Shown in pieces: positions 9,286 to 23,769 of a stretch of DNA of 50,161 nt. The stretch is from NCBI GenBank assembly GCA_014904845.1, contig MU119543.1:1-50161 (forward strand). Direction: 5' to 3'. Under the pieces are notes generated by a model that made no database searches, was not told the DNA's origin, and worked only from the letters and a program-made list of their open reading frames with translations. How positions within the stretch are numbered: the stretch's first letter is position 1; every line of letters begins with the position of its first letter. The DNA comes from Acephala macrosclerotiorum (Eukaryota; Ascomycota; Leotiomycetes; Helotiales; Mollisiaceae). Position numbers and translations under genes: made by a program.

Positions 9286-11460
9286 ATGGCAGCAGCTACA
9301 ATGTCTCCAGGAGCATTGGACCTCGGGAAACTCCTCTTGACGAACTCGGCAGACCGGATACAGCTTTCAGTCACCTCCACTGCTTGTATCCAGCTACCGC
9401 CATCTATTGCTACCCCAAACCATACTGATGTCATCAAAGCACTAACATCTGGCCACATTTGGACTTCTCGGGGTGTAGGCTGCTCTTTTGAAATCACTAT
9501 CTTGTTCAATGGTAAGCCTCTGGACAAGTTTCAGCGATTGGCTGTGCTGGACAGTCTTGGTCGACACTTGGGCGATGCTAAGGTGAGGAAAGCTCCCGTT
9601 GATGTCCAGCAGCACTGACCCTTGCAGATTTGGTCTCAGCTATCCCTTTCGTCATGCCTCGAGACGACTACACTACCTGATCTTGAATCCTCTAGACCTG
9701 ATATATCGATTGCAATCAAATACGGACCACCACTTGTTGCGACGAAGACAGGGCCAAAGAGTTGGTTACTCGACAAAATCGATGTTATTCCTCCAAAAGA
9801 TGTTCTTCACGCCGATATGCAAAGGATCCAGCTTCAATTGGACTTCCTTAACACCACATCCACTCAGGCAGTGACACAAGTGAAGATACATAATCAAGAC
9901 GAGGATCTCGACATCTTTCTTTTTGATCAACCTCCGATCGACCCGCAAACACAACACCTTGTTCTCCTTGAAGACGCTGTGAAAAGTTTCAGGAGCCTCC
10001 CAGACTCTATTAGAGCCAAGTTTAGTGACTTCCGGACGATTCTACCAAAGCCTAAGGTCGTTAGTTCACCAGGAGAGTCGGGCTTAACATCACTGACTCG
10101 CCACAAAGATACCATTTCTTTTGATATTGACCTCTCTGCGAGGAATTCAGCATCGAGCGGTAGGAGAAGACTTCCTAAGCAGGTGATAAATGTCTTAGAA
10201 GGATGGCTCGAGTCTAATGCCTCCTCTCCATTCCCAACGGAGATACAGAAGCAGGAGTTGATGAGGCAGACAGGCTTGAAGAGACGTGAGCACAACTTTT
10301 ATCGTGAGCAGCAAAATTTGGTAGATGTGCTAATATCGGCCTGCGCCAGAACAATTGAACACTCGACTGCGTTACTCGAGACGGAAACTCGCGGCGACTT
10401 CTGTTAAAAGCGAGCAAGAGATGCTATTCTCAATACCCCTTCGCGAAGACGAGTCACTCGGAGATGATGCCCCTACCGACCTGCTTTCTCAATTCAGTGA
10501 TGACACTCCTTCCCTCCTCCCGCAACCATCCACTGCTCCAATTGCTTCCGAATGCCTGTCAATGGTGCCGTTCACATCACTTTCACTAGACAAAGCGAGT
10601 CCCCAAGTTCCCGAGCCAGCATTGGACTGTTCCGTCGTAGGAAAGCTGGTCAATGCTGCACTACAAACCTTAATCGGAGGATACTACCCCCAAATCCGGC
10701 TGCCAAACGGGATCACAGTCGAGAAGCCCACCCCAGAACGAACGTTGTCCCAAATATCATTGTCACAACTGGTACCAACAATGTTCAATCCCGGATACCG
10801 ACAAGTACGTCTCCAAAATCATCCACATCAACTCCCACATTGACAAATGCTAACCTATCCCAGCTAATGGCACACAATTCTCGCTTCCTCCCAACAATCA
10901 CCAACGCACTCGCCGTCTCCCTACCAAAGAACGTACAATCCCCAACCCTGCGAAAGAAGTTAGAACAACTCGCCGCGTTACCCCTCTCACCTCTAACTCC
11001 AGATCCCGAACCAAACGAGAACATTGACCCATCTGAGCGAATATCCCGCGTCGTACAAACGCGCCTATTCTCCATGATGCAACGAACCCTCTACGACCCT
11101 TCCGCAACTCGAAAGATCTTCAAGAAATCCAATACCGAATCATCCACCACCTCCATTCCCGAGGACGAAGATTCGGACTCAAGTCCCAACCTTCTCGATG
11201 AGCAAGATCCTAAGGAGATAGGGGGAGGGGAATGGGATGAAATGCTAGCACAATTCACTTCAGACGATGAGTTTAACGATCTGTTGGGTGGAGAGGAGGA
11301 GGATGATGATTTTGATCTGTTGGATGAGGCGGAAAGAGAGAGGTTGGCGATTGAGAGGGAGACAGATGAGATGTTGCTTGGTGATGGGTGGGGAGAGGAA
11401 GAGGATGATGATTTTTTGTTGTCGGGAGGTGAGAGTGAAGGTGAGAGTATGTTGCTCTAG
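9286..11460 (+). CDS. homeodomain-like transcription factor with acidic tail
   Basis: Four exons (9286-9582, 9628-10285, 10350-10804, 10864-11460) with GT-AG introns of 45, 64 and 59 nt; joins are in frame, about 668 aa. The upstream in-frame GTG at 9217 is not used because ATGs at 9286 and 9301 are better. Around residues 285-345 a homeodomain/TALE-like segment is formed across the exon 2/3 junction: RRRLPKQVINVLEGWLESN...PFPTEIQKQELMRQTGLK, then RQQLNTRLRYSRRKL. Helix 3 keeps the basic RRK end but has R, L and Y where canonical homeodomains have W48, F49 and N51. The C-terminal ~60 residues hold two acidic hydrophobic blocks (EEDDDFDLL and EEEDDDFLL) typical of activation regions. Target genes unknown. 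Confidence 0.75.
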
Positions 11461-12268
11461 GTGTGTTTTGTCGAGGTAGGTGTGGGAACAGATGTTGTTG
11501 CTGGATGTTGCTTGGCTTCAGTATCGCAATGGCTTGTTGACATCTCGCTAATGGGGGCGCTGAGATATGAGAAGTATGTTACCTCACTTGTCATGTCGCA
11601 ATTTTCAATGGCTCAGCAGCTTAAGTGCTTCCAAACATTTCAAAAACATACCACAAGTTCGTCGCTGGTCTAAAGACCGAAACCCAGAAGCACATGCCAT
11701 TCATTTCACCCTACACGCACAAGTATGCCTACAACACATTCACTGCTTGTTAATCCATTTACCAAGAAAAGACCTTTCATTTTGCTATTCAGAAACGAGC
11801 GTATATGGATCATCCTCCGACAAACCTTCATACAAACGAAAAGCCCGAGATCATAGGCCTCATTGACTCCCGTAACGGCGACTACCGCCGTGCCTAGTCC
11901 TCTCAGTGAGAGGTTCGACTGCCGCTAGTACGGTACAAGAGCACCCAGAGTCCAGGGCTAAGGGAAACCTAGGGGGAAACGCAAGAATAGAAATATCGCA
12001 ATCATAAAGCTCTGGCAATCCCAATCTCAATCTCGATCCTCAAGTAGAGCTTCAGTGAAAAACTAGTAACGAAAGGAAACAAAGAATGTAGCAGAGCTCG
12101 AGGCTCGAGTGCATCCAACCATCCAAAGAATCGCCCAGCTGAACGGGAAGCAGCACCCAAAGCCCGAAATTTGCGGTCACAGAACCAAGCCTATCCACCT
12201 CCCAGTCTTCATCATATACCATCCTTCTCAGTCGATCAAGTTTAGATAACGCTCATGACCCTAGGCCT
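11461..12268. other. intergenic between convergent genes
   Basis: It lies between the 3' ends of the homeodomain-like gene and the minus-strand C2H2 gene, so it is mostly 3' UTR and terminator sequence. ORFs here have no protein-like features. A GGTTCGACTGCC stretch near 11910 resembles a tRNA T-loop but has no supporting stems. Confidence 0.4.
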
Positions 12269-13593
12269 TCAGACGCTGGAGGTTGTGCGGTTGCTGCCGT
12301 TCTTCTCGCATTCGTCGCAAGTTGTCTTGACCCCCTTGAGGCGCCAATAGCATTCATCCGGAAGCTTGTTGACATCTGCCAAGGTAAATCTCTTTAAGCC
12401 TTGAGCAAAAAGGTCCTGGACTGGCTTTGACCTATAATAGACGTTGTGGTTGTTCACTAAGTGGAGTCTCATATCCCCATACGAGAAGAATGAGATTGAC
12501 CCCTCGCAAACACCGATAGCACATTCGTACTCTCCATGCCCCCTATATTCGTCCCTTGATGTTTCATGCTTCGCCATATCTTCCTTGGCAAAGAGGCCAC
12601 TCAGACTATTCAAGTCGCAATGACTGTATTGGCAATGAACTAGGCCATGTCTCTCTTTGTTCACATGCTCTCTGAGCTTGTCCTTGCGGCCAAAGGGTCG
12701 AGCGTGCCTTGGACATTCACGTCGAGGACATCTGAAGAGTCGTCCAATTCCATGCTTAGTGGCAAGATGACGATCAAGGTCCCCTTTCTTCGGGAATGGA
12801 CGGCTGTAGGAGCATCCTTGCTGTGTACAGTAGAGCGGGTTGAGGTGAATATTGTCGAGATGGGTTTGAAGAAGTTTCTCGGTCTTGAAGGGAGTTGTTT
12901 TGTTGCAGCCTCGCCATGGGCACGTCAGAGAGTCATCCATGGAGGGGCGATTAAAATTGCGGCTCTGGTTCTTCCTTTGCACGGGCAAATTAGCGCCAAG
13001 GTTTAAAAAAAAAATTCTTACTCGGATTGGTCGGCTTTGAAAGGGGCGTCGAGCTCCAAGCCAGTGAGGAAAGTCGGCTGCAAGCTTGCTGTCGTGTCAC
13101 CCGAGAGGGCGAAACCACTCTGCATGCTCAAGTCGGTGAGTGTGTGCTCGAGAGCCTGGTGGTGGATGGATGTGTTGGCACCCCAAGAAACGTTGGAATC
13201 GAAGGTGCCCGGCGGTTGTGAAATGTTGGGAAAGTCGAAGTCGAAAGCGTTCGTGGTGGCAGGTTGAGGAAGTGCGAATTGATCGAATGCGTATTGTCCC
13301 TCGAGCATCTCCTGGTAAGTGCTGGACATCGGCTGCCAGAGATTGTTGACTGTAGGCTGAGGCAGCGTATTCTCGTTGAAGGCGTAAGTGTAGCTGTCTG
13401 CTTGAGCAAATTCGTTGGTCGCAAAGTCATTCAAACCACCGGCAGTGAAGGTCTCGTCGGCGGTGAAGCTTTGATTCGGAATCTGCGTGAAGCCAGTATT
13501 GTTTGGCTGGGACTCGAACGAGCTCATGCTGGCATGAGAAAGAGCATTCTCATCGAACGAGTAATGCCCGTTGTTGTTCGTTTCGTTGTCCAT
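12269..13593 (-). CDS. C2H2 zinc-finger transcription factor
   Basis: Two exons, 13593-13022 and 12974-12269, separated by a 47-nt intron (GTAAGAA plus a T run ... CAAAG); the join restores frame and gives 425 aa. Exon 1 (residues 1-190) is rich in Asn, Gln, Phe, Ser and Thr with little charge, resembling a low-complexity activation region. Exon 2 encodes several C2H2 units: CPWRGCNKTTPF...H...H, YCTQQGCSYSRPFPKKGDL, FRCPRRECPRHARPFGRKDK and HCQYSHC...H, plus a later YECAIGVC...HLVNNH unit. The last finger-like units are irregular. It is probably a nuclear DNA-binding regulator. It shares the donor-plus-poly(T) intron form and finger style with the gene at 4969, so the two may be distant paralogues. 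Confidence 0.8.
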
Positions 13594-14102
13594 GGTTCTT
13601 GGAGGTTGGGAGCGAAGGCGGCAGAAGGGCGAAATAGCGCCTGCAGGTTGTGAGACAGGGCGAACTAGCGAGGTTGGCTGGTGATGGCGAGGCTGAAAGT
13701 GAGAGGAGAGGTGCGAAAAGAGGTGTGAAATGAAGGGTGGGAAAGGAGCTTGCTATATGCTTTCGCTGAGGGGGGTGCTCCTCAAGTGGGGCAAAACGTT
13801 GGCGTTGTGGTTGTCCCTTTCGAAGGTCATCGCTTGCATGGAGGAAGGTGGTTGGCACTCTCCGCTTGCCTGGTACCATTATCCTAGGGCGCTCAGATCA
13901 ACAACTCTTGAACTGATGGTTCCTTTCTTGATTGGTCAATATATTCTCCTTCTCAAGCTCCTGGATGAACATAAGGGCAATTCTCACCGTGGTTCTCCCT
14001 TTGAAGGAAGAATGAAAATGAAAATGAAAATTGGCAAGCTGACTGCCTTGAAAGGACCAAGAACTCCATTATGCTATTACCAATATACAGCAAACATTAC
14101 AT
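13594..14102. other. spacer with short TGAAAA repeat
   Basis: The upstream region of the C2H2 gene and the 3' flank of the GH20 gene. A short (TGAAAA)-type repeat sits near 14013-14031. No gene seen. Confidence 0.4.
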
Positions 14103-17873
<3,771 letters not shown>

Positions 17874-19214
17874 ATGCTTCACGTTCTCCATCTGGCTGTC
17901 ACGACTTTCCAAAGCCTCCTCAACGCTCTTCTCCACTTCCTCACGGCCAACATCTTCCAAACCCTATCCCCTCCGACTTCCCCTTCTCAAACCATGAAGC
18001 ACATCCTCATCCTCGGCGGCTCCTACGCCGGCGTCTCAACCGCCCACCGCCTCCTCAAATCTGCGCCAAAATCCTCCATCAAGATAACTCTCGTCTCACC
18101 CAACACACACTTCTACTGGTCAATGGCCTCTTGCAGAGCCGTTATTCCTGGCGGCTTTACAGATGAGCAAGTTTTTCAACCCGTCGCTCCTGGCTTTGAA
18201 CAATATCCTGCTGGGCAGTTTAAGTTTATTGCTGGATCTGCCGAGAGTCTTGATGTTGAGGGTAAGGAGGTTGCTGTTTCTGGGGCGACGGGGAACCAGG
18301 TTGTGGGGTACGATTTTTTGGTCCTAGCTACAGGGAGTAAGGCGAAGGGCGACTTGCCTTTCAAGGGGTTGGGGAGTACAAAGACGACGAAAAATGCGCT
18401 GCATGAGTTCCAGGAGAGAGTCAAGAAAGCTGGGACGATTGTTGTTGCTGGTGGTGGGGTGACGGGTTGTGAAGTCGCTGGTGAGCTTGCGTACGAGTAT
18501 GGGAGGTCGAAGGAGATCATCCTTGTAAGTCTCAACTATTCTCTCCTTCTTGCACTTCGACTCTGTTCTGACCTAGAAATTTTCGCAGATTGCAAGCGGA
18601 CCCTCAATTCTCCCCGTCGCGCCCTCAAGCGTCTTCAACCTCGCAACAAAATACCTCCACGACCTCCACGTCGACCTCAAACTCCAAACCAAAGTCCTCT
18701 CCACCCTTCCCCTCCCAAACAATCAAGTTGAACTCGCCCTCTCCACCGGCTCCACCATCAAAGCAGATATGTACATCCCAACCTTTGGTCTCGTCCCCAA
18801 TTCCTCATACATCCCCTCCACCTACCTCAACTCCGATGGACACGTACTCGTCGATGACTATCTCCGCGTCCAAGGCTTGAAGGATGTTTGGGCAATCGGA
18901 GATGTCTCATGTCTTGAACGTCCGCAATTTTTGACTTGCGATCGGCAATCTGCTCACGTTGCTAAGAACCTCGTTCTCATCTTGAAGAATCAAGCTCCGG
19001 TTGAGTATAAGATTGCTACTAGACGTAAGTAGACTTCCTTCCTTTAGTATTCTATGGAAGCTAATGTCTGCTAGCGATTGGCATCCAGATCGGGAGGAAG
19101 ACTGCTACGGGTTTCTTTGGCACTTGGAGAATGCCGAGTTGGTTGATGGTTTGGGCGAGGAAGAATTTGTTTACGGAGAAGTTGAAGCCGACTGTTGATG
19201 GGACGTTGTTTTGA
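17874..19214 (+). CDS. AIF/AMID-like FAD-dependent oxidoreductase
   Basis: Three exons (17874-18524, 18589-19024, 19075-19214), introns 64 and 50 nt, phases match; 408 aa from ATG 17874 or 368 aa from ATG 17994. The dinucleotide-binding start ILILGGSYAGVSTA follows the second ATG. The 40-residue leader from the first ATG is hydrophobic (VTTFQSLLNALLHFLTANIF) and could anchor or target the protein. A second Rossmann motif is VVAGGGVTGCEVAGELA, and the FAD-contact motif is VWAIGDVS. The C-terminal GxFGTWRMPSWLMVWARK tail is typical of fungal AIF-like or FSP1/AMID-type NAD(P)H:quinone oxidoreductases. Likely role: membrane-linked quinone or electron-acceptor reduction; a link to cell death is known for the family but not shown here. 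Confidence 0.88.
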
Positions 19215-20137
19215 TCGTCGTCACACAATTCTGAAGAGAGGAAGTTTCCTTACCCCTATTAATCACCACCTTATCTGTGTCGGTCGCATCACTTTTTTAC
19301 ATGTTAAGAATGGTGACTTTTGTTTGTTTGAAACTAGAGCATTTGAACTTATATTCAAAGTATTGACTACTCTGGCTACCTTGCTACAGAAGGAACGCTG
19401 TCAGTACTACTACCGGACCTACTTCCTACGATAACTAAACCCTGCGATATTCTTCAGACTCAAATCGACCTCGTTACCTTCATAGTATGTCTCTATCAAC
19501 CATCACCTTGCGTCAATCTCCAAGCTTGAAAGAGGCGAGTCTTCTCAATTAACATTTAACATCATCAATCTGTCTGAGTATACTTCAAGAAGAGCTTCCT
19601 TCTTTTTGGGCTTCGGGTGGGGGCGGGGGCGAGCGGGGCGGGCATCCCCGGGAGGCGTTTACTCAAGCCTTCCCGTGTCGCACTCCACACCGCCCACACT
19701 CTACTCAACACAGTCTCTTTCGTGGACCAGCCTTGCGGCCTCAAACTCTCGCCCTTTGTGAGATTAAAAAAGTTGGTGTCTTTTGAGCAGCACTACAGAA
19801 ATAGGGGCGCTTTTGTTATTTGCGGCCCTTTCTCGAAGGCACACATCTTCTCAGGTGCGACTACGTCGCAGTACGCTTTTGATGAGGCTGTCGACCAGAA
19901 TAGTTTACCTTCCACCACTTCTTCTGCGCCGCCCTACCATTCAATCATCGTAAGGTTAATATTCCCAGATTCGTGAACTACGAGTACGCTCTCTCACATT
20001 TGAATCTTACAGGGTCCAAAATTCATCAGCCATCCAGTTGCCCTTCCGCTCTGCCCTGCCCGCGAAGTCCTCGCGACCGCCAATCCTTTTTGCCTTGAGC
20101 ATCATCTTCTAAAGACGCACGCTTCTTTGTTCCTAGC
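19215..20137. other. spacer with G-rich tract
   Basis: No gene seen; the longest plus-strand frame (19617-19976) starts at a GTG inside a G-rich tract and has no domain. The tract at 19615-19652 has four or more G-runs (see findings). Confidence 0.35.
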
Positions 20138-21498
20138 ATGTCGGATCCTTCGACTCCAGATCCTACTTCCCTCCACGACAGCACCGCGCCTAGCTTAAGT
20201 ATTGCGGAGGCAACAAAATGTTTGATGGCATACATGAATAGCGGTGCTGTGGACCCATAACAGGGGAGATCAAGACTTACTCGGTTGTGGACGAAACAGC
20301 CTCCAAAGTCACCTTCATAGCCAGCTTCATGTCATTGGTGACCATGGATACAGTTCCCCTAGACCGGTACCTTGCTCAAGTCGACAAGCATACTGGTTCA
20401 CTGCTTTCTTCTGATCCTGCCTCTATCAGCTATGCCGAGCTCGAAGCAATGTTTCTTGAAGCTGAAATAGGGCAAATTAATAGATCTGAAAGGTTCAAGG
20501 ACGGGGCTTTCAGTGTATCTTATAGGGTCTTCTGCGAGAAAAAGTCCTATGTTGTGCAGCTCAGATCCAACGGCAACGTGAGCACTATTTATGCTATCCA
20601 CCAGCTCATCAAGCAGAAATATCCCGATGCCATTCCCGTAGCGCAGCTCTACAAAACCACAGTGGTACCAAGCTGCAACTTGCCGGTTCAAATCAGTGCG
20701 TTTGTACCTGGTGTTATGGCAGATGTTGCTTACCCGCAATTTGGTCCTCGCGAAAAAGAGCGAATTCTAAAACGCATTGCTCATGCCTTCGATGCAATCT
20801 GGTCTTTGATCCCTCTTCCTGCCAACTCTCAGATAGGAGAAGCGCTCATTGACCCGAACACAGATGCTGTGTCAGTTGGACCAGACCGACGATACCAACT
20901 TGGAGGGCCTTTCCAATCAGTGTCATCCTATCTCGAGAGTTGGATTAGAAGGCGCGTACTCATGCTGCAGGAGCAGGGAGGCGTTGAAGAGTTCAAGTCC
21001 AAGTATCTGGACCGTATCTTACAGTTCACAGCCACTATGCCATCAAGCATTCCAGAATGTGTCAACCAGGTCCCTGTAGTCCTGACTCACGCTGACATGG
21101 GACTTCACAACATGATACTAAATTCCGATCCACCACACGACTTGAGTGCAATCATTGATTGGGAGTTTGTATATTGTTATCCGTTTCCGTTTTCAGTGTC
21201 TCAGATCATTGAGCCCATCCTCTCCGAGAACTCCGCAGTGGACACAGTATCTGAACCCGAAATCACGCAACAACTCAGGACAGCATTCTGGGATGAGATC
21301 CCTAAGTGGAGAGACTTGCTAAGCCAAGAGGCATGTCAAGAATTCATAGCATTCTACGAATTCGGCATGTTGTTGAAAGTGGAGGCTGTGCGTGGAGCAG
21401 GGGTCGACGTGGAAGCAAAATGGCGATCATGGAGTCGTAGTTGCAATGTGGTCGACACCTTTTTGGACAAGTATGGATCGTCATCATCAAATCTTTAA
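20138..21498 (+). CDS. APH-type phosphotransferase (protein-kinase-like fold)
   Basis: Two exons are proposed: 20138-20243 and 20300-21498 (56-nt intron, GTGCTG...AACAG), in frame, 434 aa. The donor is weak, so an unspliced start at 20329 or 20344 (ACCATGG) is the alternative. The core has the Brenner/catalytic loop VVLTHADMGLHNMIL (Asp base and Asn) and the metal-binding IIDWEF, as in aminoglycoside/choline-kinase-type APH enzymes (PF01636). The N-lobe segment has YRVFCEKKSYVVQLRSNG with a Lys-containing strand. Fungi carry many such genes; their substrates are mostly unknown, and drug resistance should not be assumed. It is intact, unlike the HET gene downstream. Confidence 0.8.
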
Positions 21499-22487
21499 AG
21501 AGTTGAGGAATCCATGTAATTTGTTTCGAATCTAGTCTTCTTCATTTCGAGGCGCAAGTGGAATGAGCAAATGGAGGCTCCGTGACGGGTCGGTCTAAGA
21601 TGGACCAAGGGTTAGCTAGGACAGTTCCATGGCGCGAAAAAAAAACGAGGTTTAGGTTGATGCTGAATGATTCATTATTTGTATAATTAGTTATTTCCCA
21701 GCTGGAAATCGTTGAGTAAAATGGAAAGGGAGTCGAAGAAAATGGTTTAAAATGAAGAGGGTTAAGAGAGTTTTGATGGGAGCTTATTCTGATTGTGTTG
21801 TTCTGCGTTAGCCTTCCTCTGGAGAAGTTGGCTTGAAGTTGATGTTGGCTTAGTGAGCCTTGAAAGTTGTGTAGTGCTCATGCGAAGGCTATCTTCGCGG
21901 GACGAAGATAGTGAAGGAGGATAAAATGATTAGGAAGCCTCCAATGTTTCAAGTTCTCCATCTGGCTCTGTGCAAATCTCCAGCATCCTCCCATGCGCTG
22001 GAATATTACAAGACATTATTGGACGTAATTTTCCTTCGAAGAACGCACAGAAAGGTTGCGTTTTGCACTGGACTGAAAATCTTCGTGCGAAACTATGAAC
22101 TTTACCCCGCCATTACCCCGCACTTGCAAAATACTTGCGCCAACTGAGTGCTCAAGACATCCCAGAGAGCCTAGGCATCTTTTTCATACTCACTATCAAG
22201 AATCCTTTCAAGTCATGGGGCAACGCTGTATCACATTTTGCTCAATCCCGTTGCATTCAATTATCAAGTGAGCTTGTCGTCCCCTTCAACCCTACATATC
22301 AGCGTCAGGGGTCTTTATTATCGCCCCTTCGCTTTCTATCTATCATTTGCTACTACTCATTACTCAATATATCCAGAGTACGTACCAATTCGTCTTGACC
22401 TGGCTTGTCTTGAAGCCCCAACTTATCTCGAAGTCCCAACCCGCAACCACTGCACAAGCTCCAGCTACTAGATGAGTTGCCCTCTAA
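21499..22487. other. spacer, no gene seen
   Basis: The 3' flanks of two convergent genes. Short ORFs (for example 22135-22398) have no domain support. No repeat recognised. Confidence 0.35.
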
Positions 22488-23379
22488 TCATGTAGCATCT
22501 TGATCACTGTTCTTTCTTGCGCCAAGCAAATCCCGCACTTCATACATCATTTTGGTATTGGTCTCCTTGAGATTCTTCATCTCGTTCCTCATCTCAACTT
22601 GGTCCTGTAAGACCTCACTTTGAAAAGCTACTTCATGGCCCACTGGCGGTGAGACCTCTTTGAGCGCCTTTATCTCGTTCTTCATTTGACCCAATTCCTT
22701 CAAAACTTCAGTTCGAAACTCCAGTAAGTGGTCGTCGAGCGGCGATGCAACCCTAAAGACGGTGAGTAACCGTAACACAAAGGCACAAAAGACAACAGGA
22801 TGACACTTACTGCGAGAATACGTCGTTCGCTACCTCTCTTAAGGTCTCCATTGCCTTTTCCGTCTTTTCTAATCCTTGCTTGATAAGTTCCTCCCGAAAC
22901 ACGAACTTGGTGCGAGTCAAGAGTTTGATCTTGTCATATCGACCAATATTAAGCCTTCCAAGTAAAGCATCCGCTTGGCCTAGAGGGTCTTGCACTCGAT
23001 CTATTGCCACGTACAGCCTCGCTGCTAGGCCTGCGTTGCCGCCTAATTTATCTTCCAGCCCCAGAAGCCTACGTCTGAGATGCATAGCTTCATCCATCCG
23101 GGACTGGAGCTTGTTGGTCATTTCGAAGATATTTCGATCAGCGTTCCTTATTGAATTGAGGTAGACTTGGGTGCTTATCAGAATAGCGCCGACAAAGGTC
23201 AGAATCCCAATGACATTCCCAGTAATCGATAGAGGACTATCTCCGCATGATAGGACATCCTGACATGAGACGCAGGTCAGTGTGCTCATATCTTTTCGTA
23301 GCCTCGTGGGGCAGTCCGCCGAGATATAGAAATTTGGGGATTGTGGCTTCACGCTAATTGTCGAGGGCTGCATGTGCAT
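22488..23379 (-). CDS. single-pass membrane protein with coiled coil, unknown function
   Basis: Two exons, 23379-22811 and 22752-22488, with a 58-nt intron (GTAAGTG...TTTAG); the join is in frame and gives 277 aa. The start is the first in-frame ATG (23379); an alternative Met lies 30 codons later. A Cys-rich stretch (LTCVSCQDVLSCGDSP) precedes one transmembrane helix at about residues 52-72 (ITGNVIGILTFVGAILIST). The remaining ~200 residues are charged and helical, and the last ~75 contain two copies of a coiled-coil unit (EVLKELGQMKNEIKALKE and EVLQDQVEMRNEMKNLKE). Similar TM-plus-coiled-coil proteins are common in filamentous ascomycetes, often near HET genes. Function unknown. Confidence 0.75.
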
Positions 23380-23769
23380 GGCTGCATCCAGCAATGAGTG
23401 TAGCGAATTTAAAAGTCAGACCGGAAAAGAAAAAAAGAAAAACACGCAGATTCTTGCTAGTGTAGAGAATGGGCTTTGTTGTAAAACAGAAACGTGATCT
23501 GTAGATAGCTCATTGGCTGCTTTCTCAAGATGTAGAGAAGCTCTTACACAATTTCATAACCGAATAGCAAGCTCATGCGGGACTCGAGAGGTATTATTTT
23601 TCTCAGCTCCGCCCAAAATCAACCATTGAAGTCATAATTAGAAGCTAAAGCCTTAGCCATCTGTGGCATGCAGCCACGCACTTATGTAGTTATTAACTCG
23701 GTCTTACCACAAGCACTTCTTCCCCCTCGAGCCAAGCTACAAGTATTGATTGAGCACATCACAATCATC

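Noticed and set aside
10355..10843. separate gene for the Ser/Pro-rich ORF after the homeodomain segment
   Set aside because: It is in phase as exon 3 of the same gene after splicing 10286-10349 and has no ATG of its own.
11895..11945. tRNA-like GGTTCGACTGCC near the homeodomain gene's 3' flank
   Set aside because: The flanking bases do not pair as a T-stem and no acceptor or anticodon stem can be drawn.
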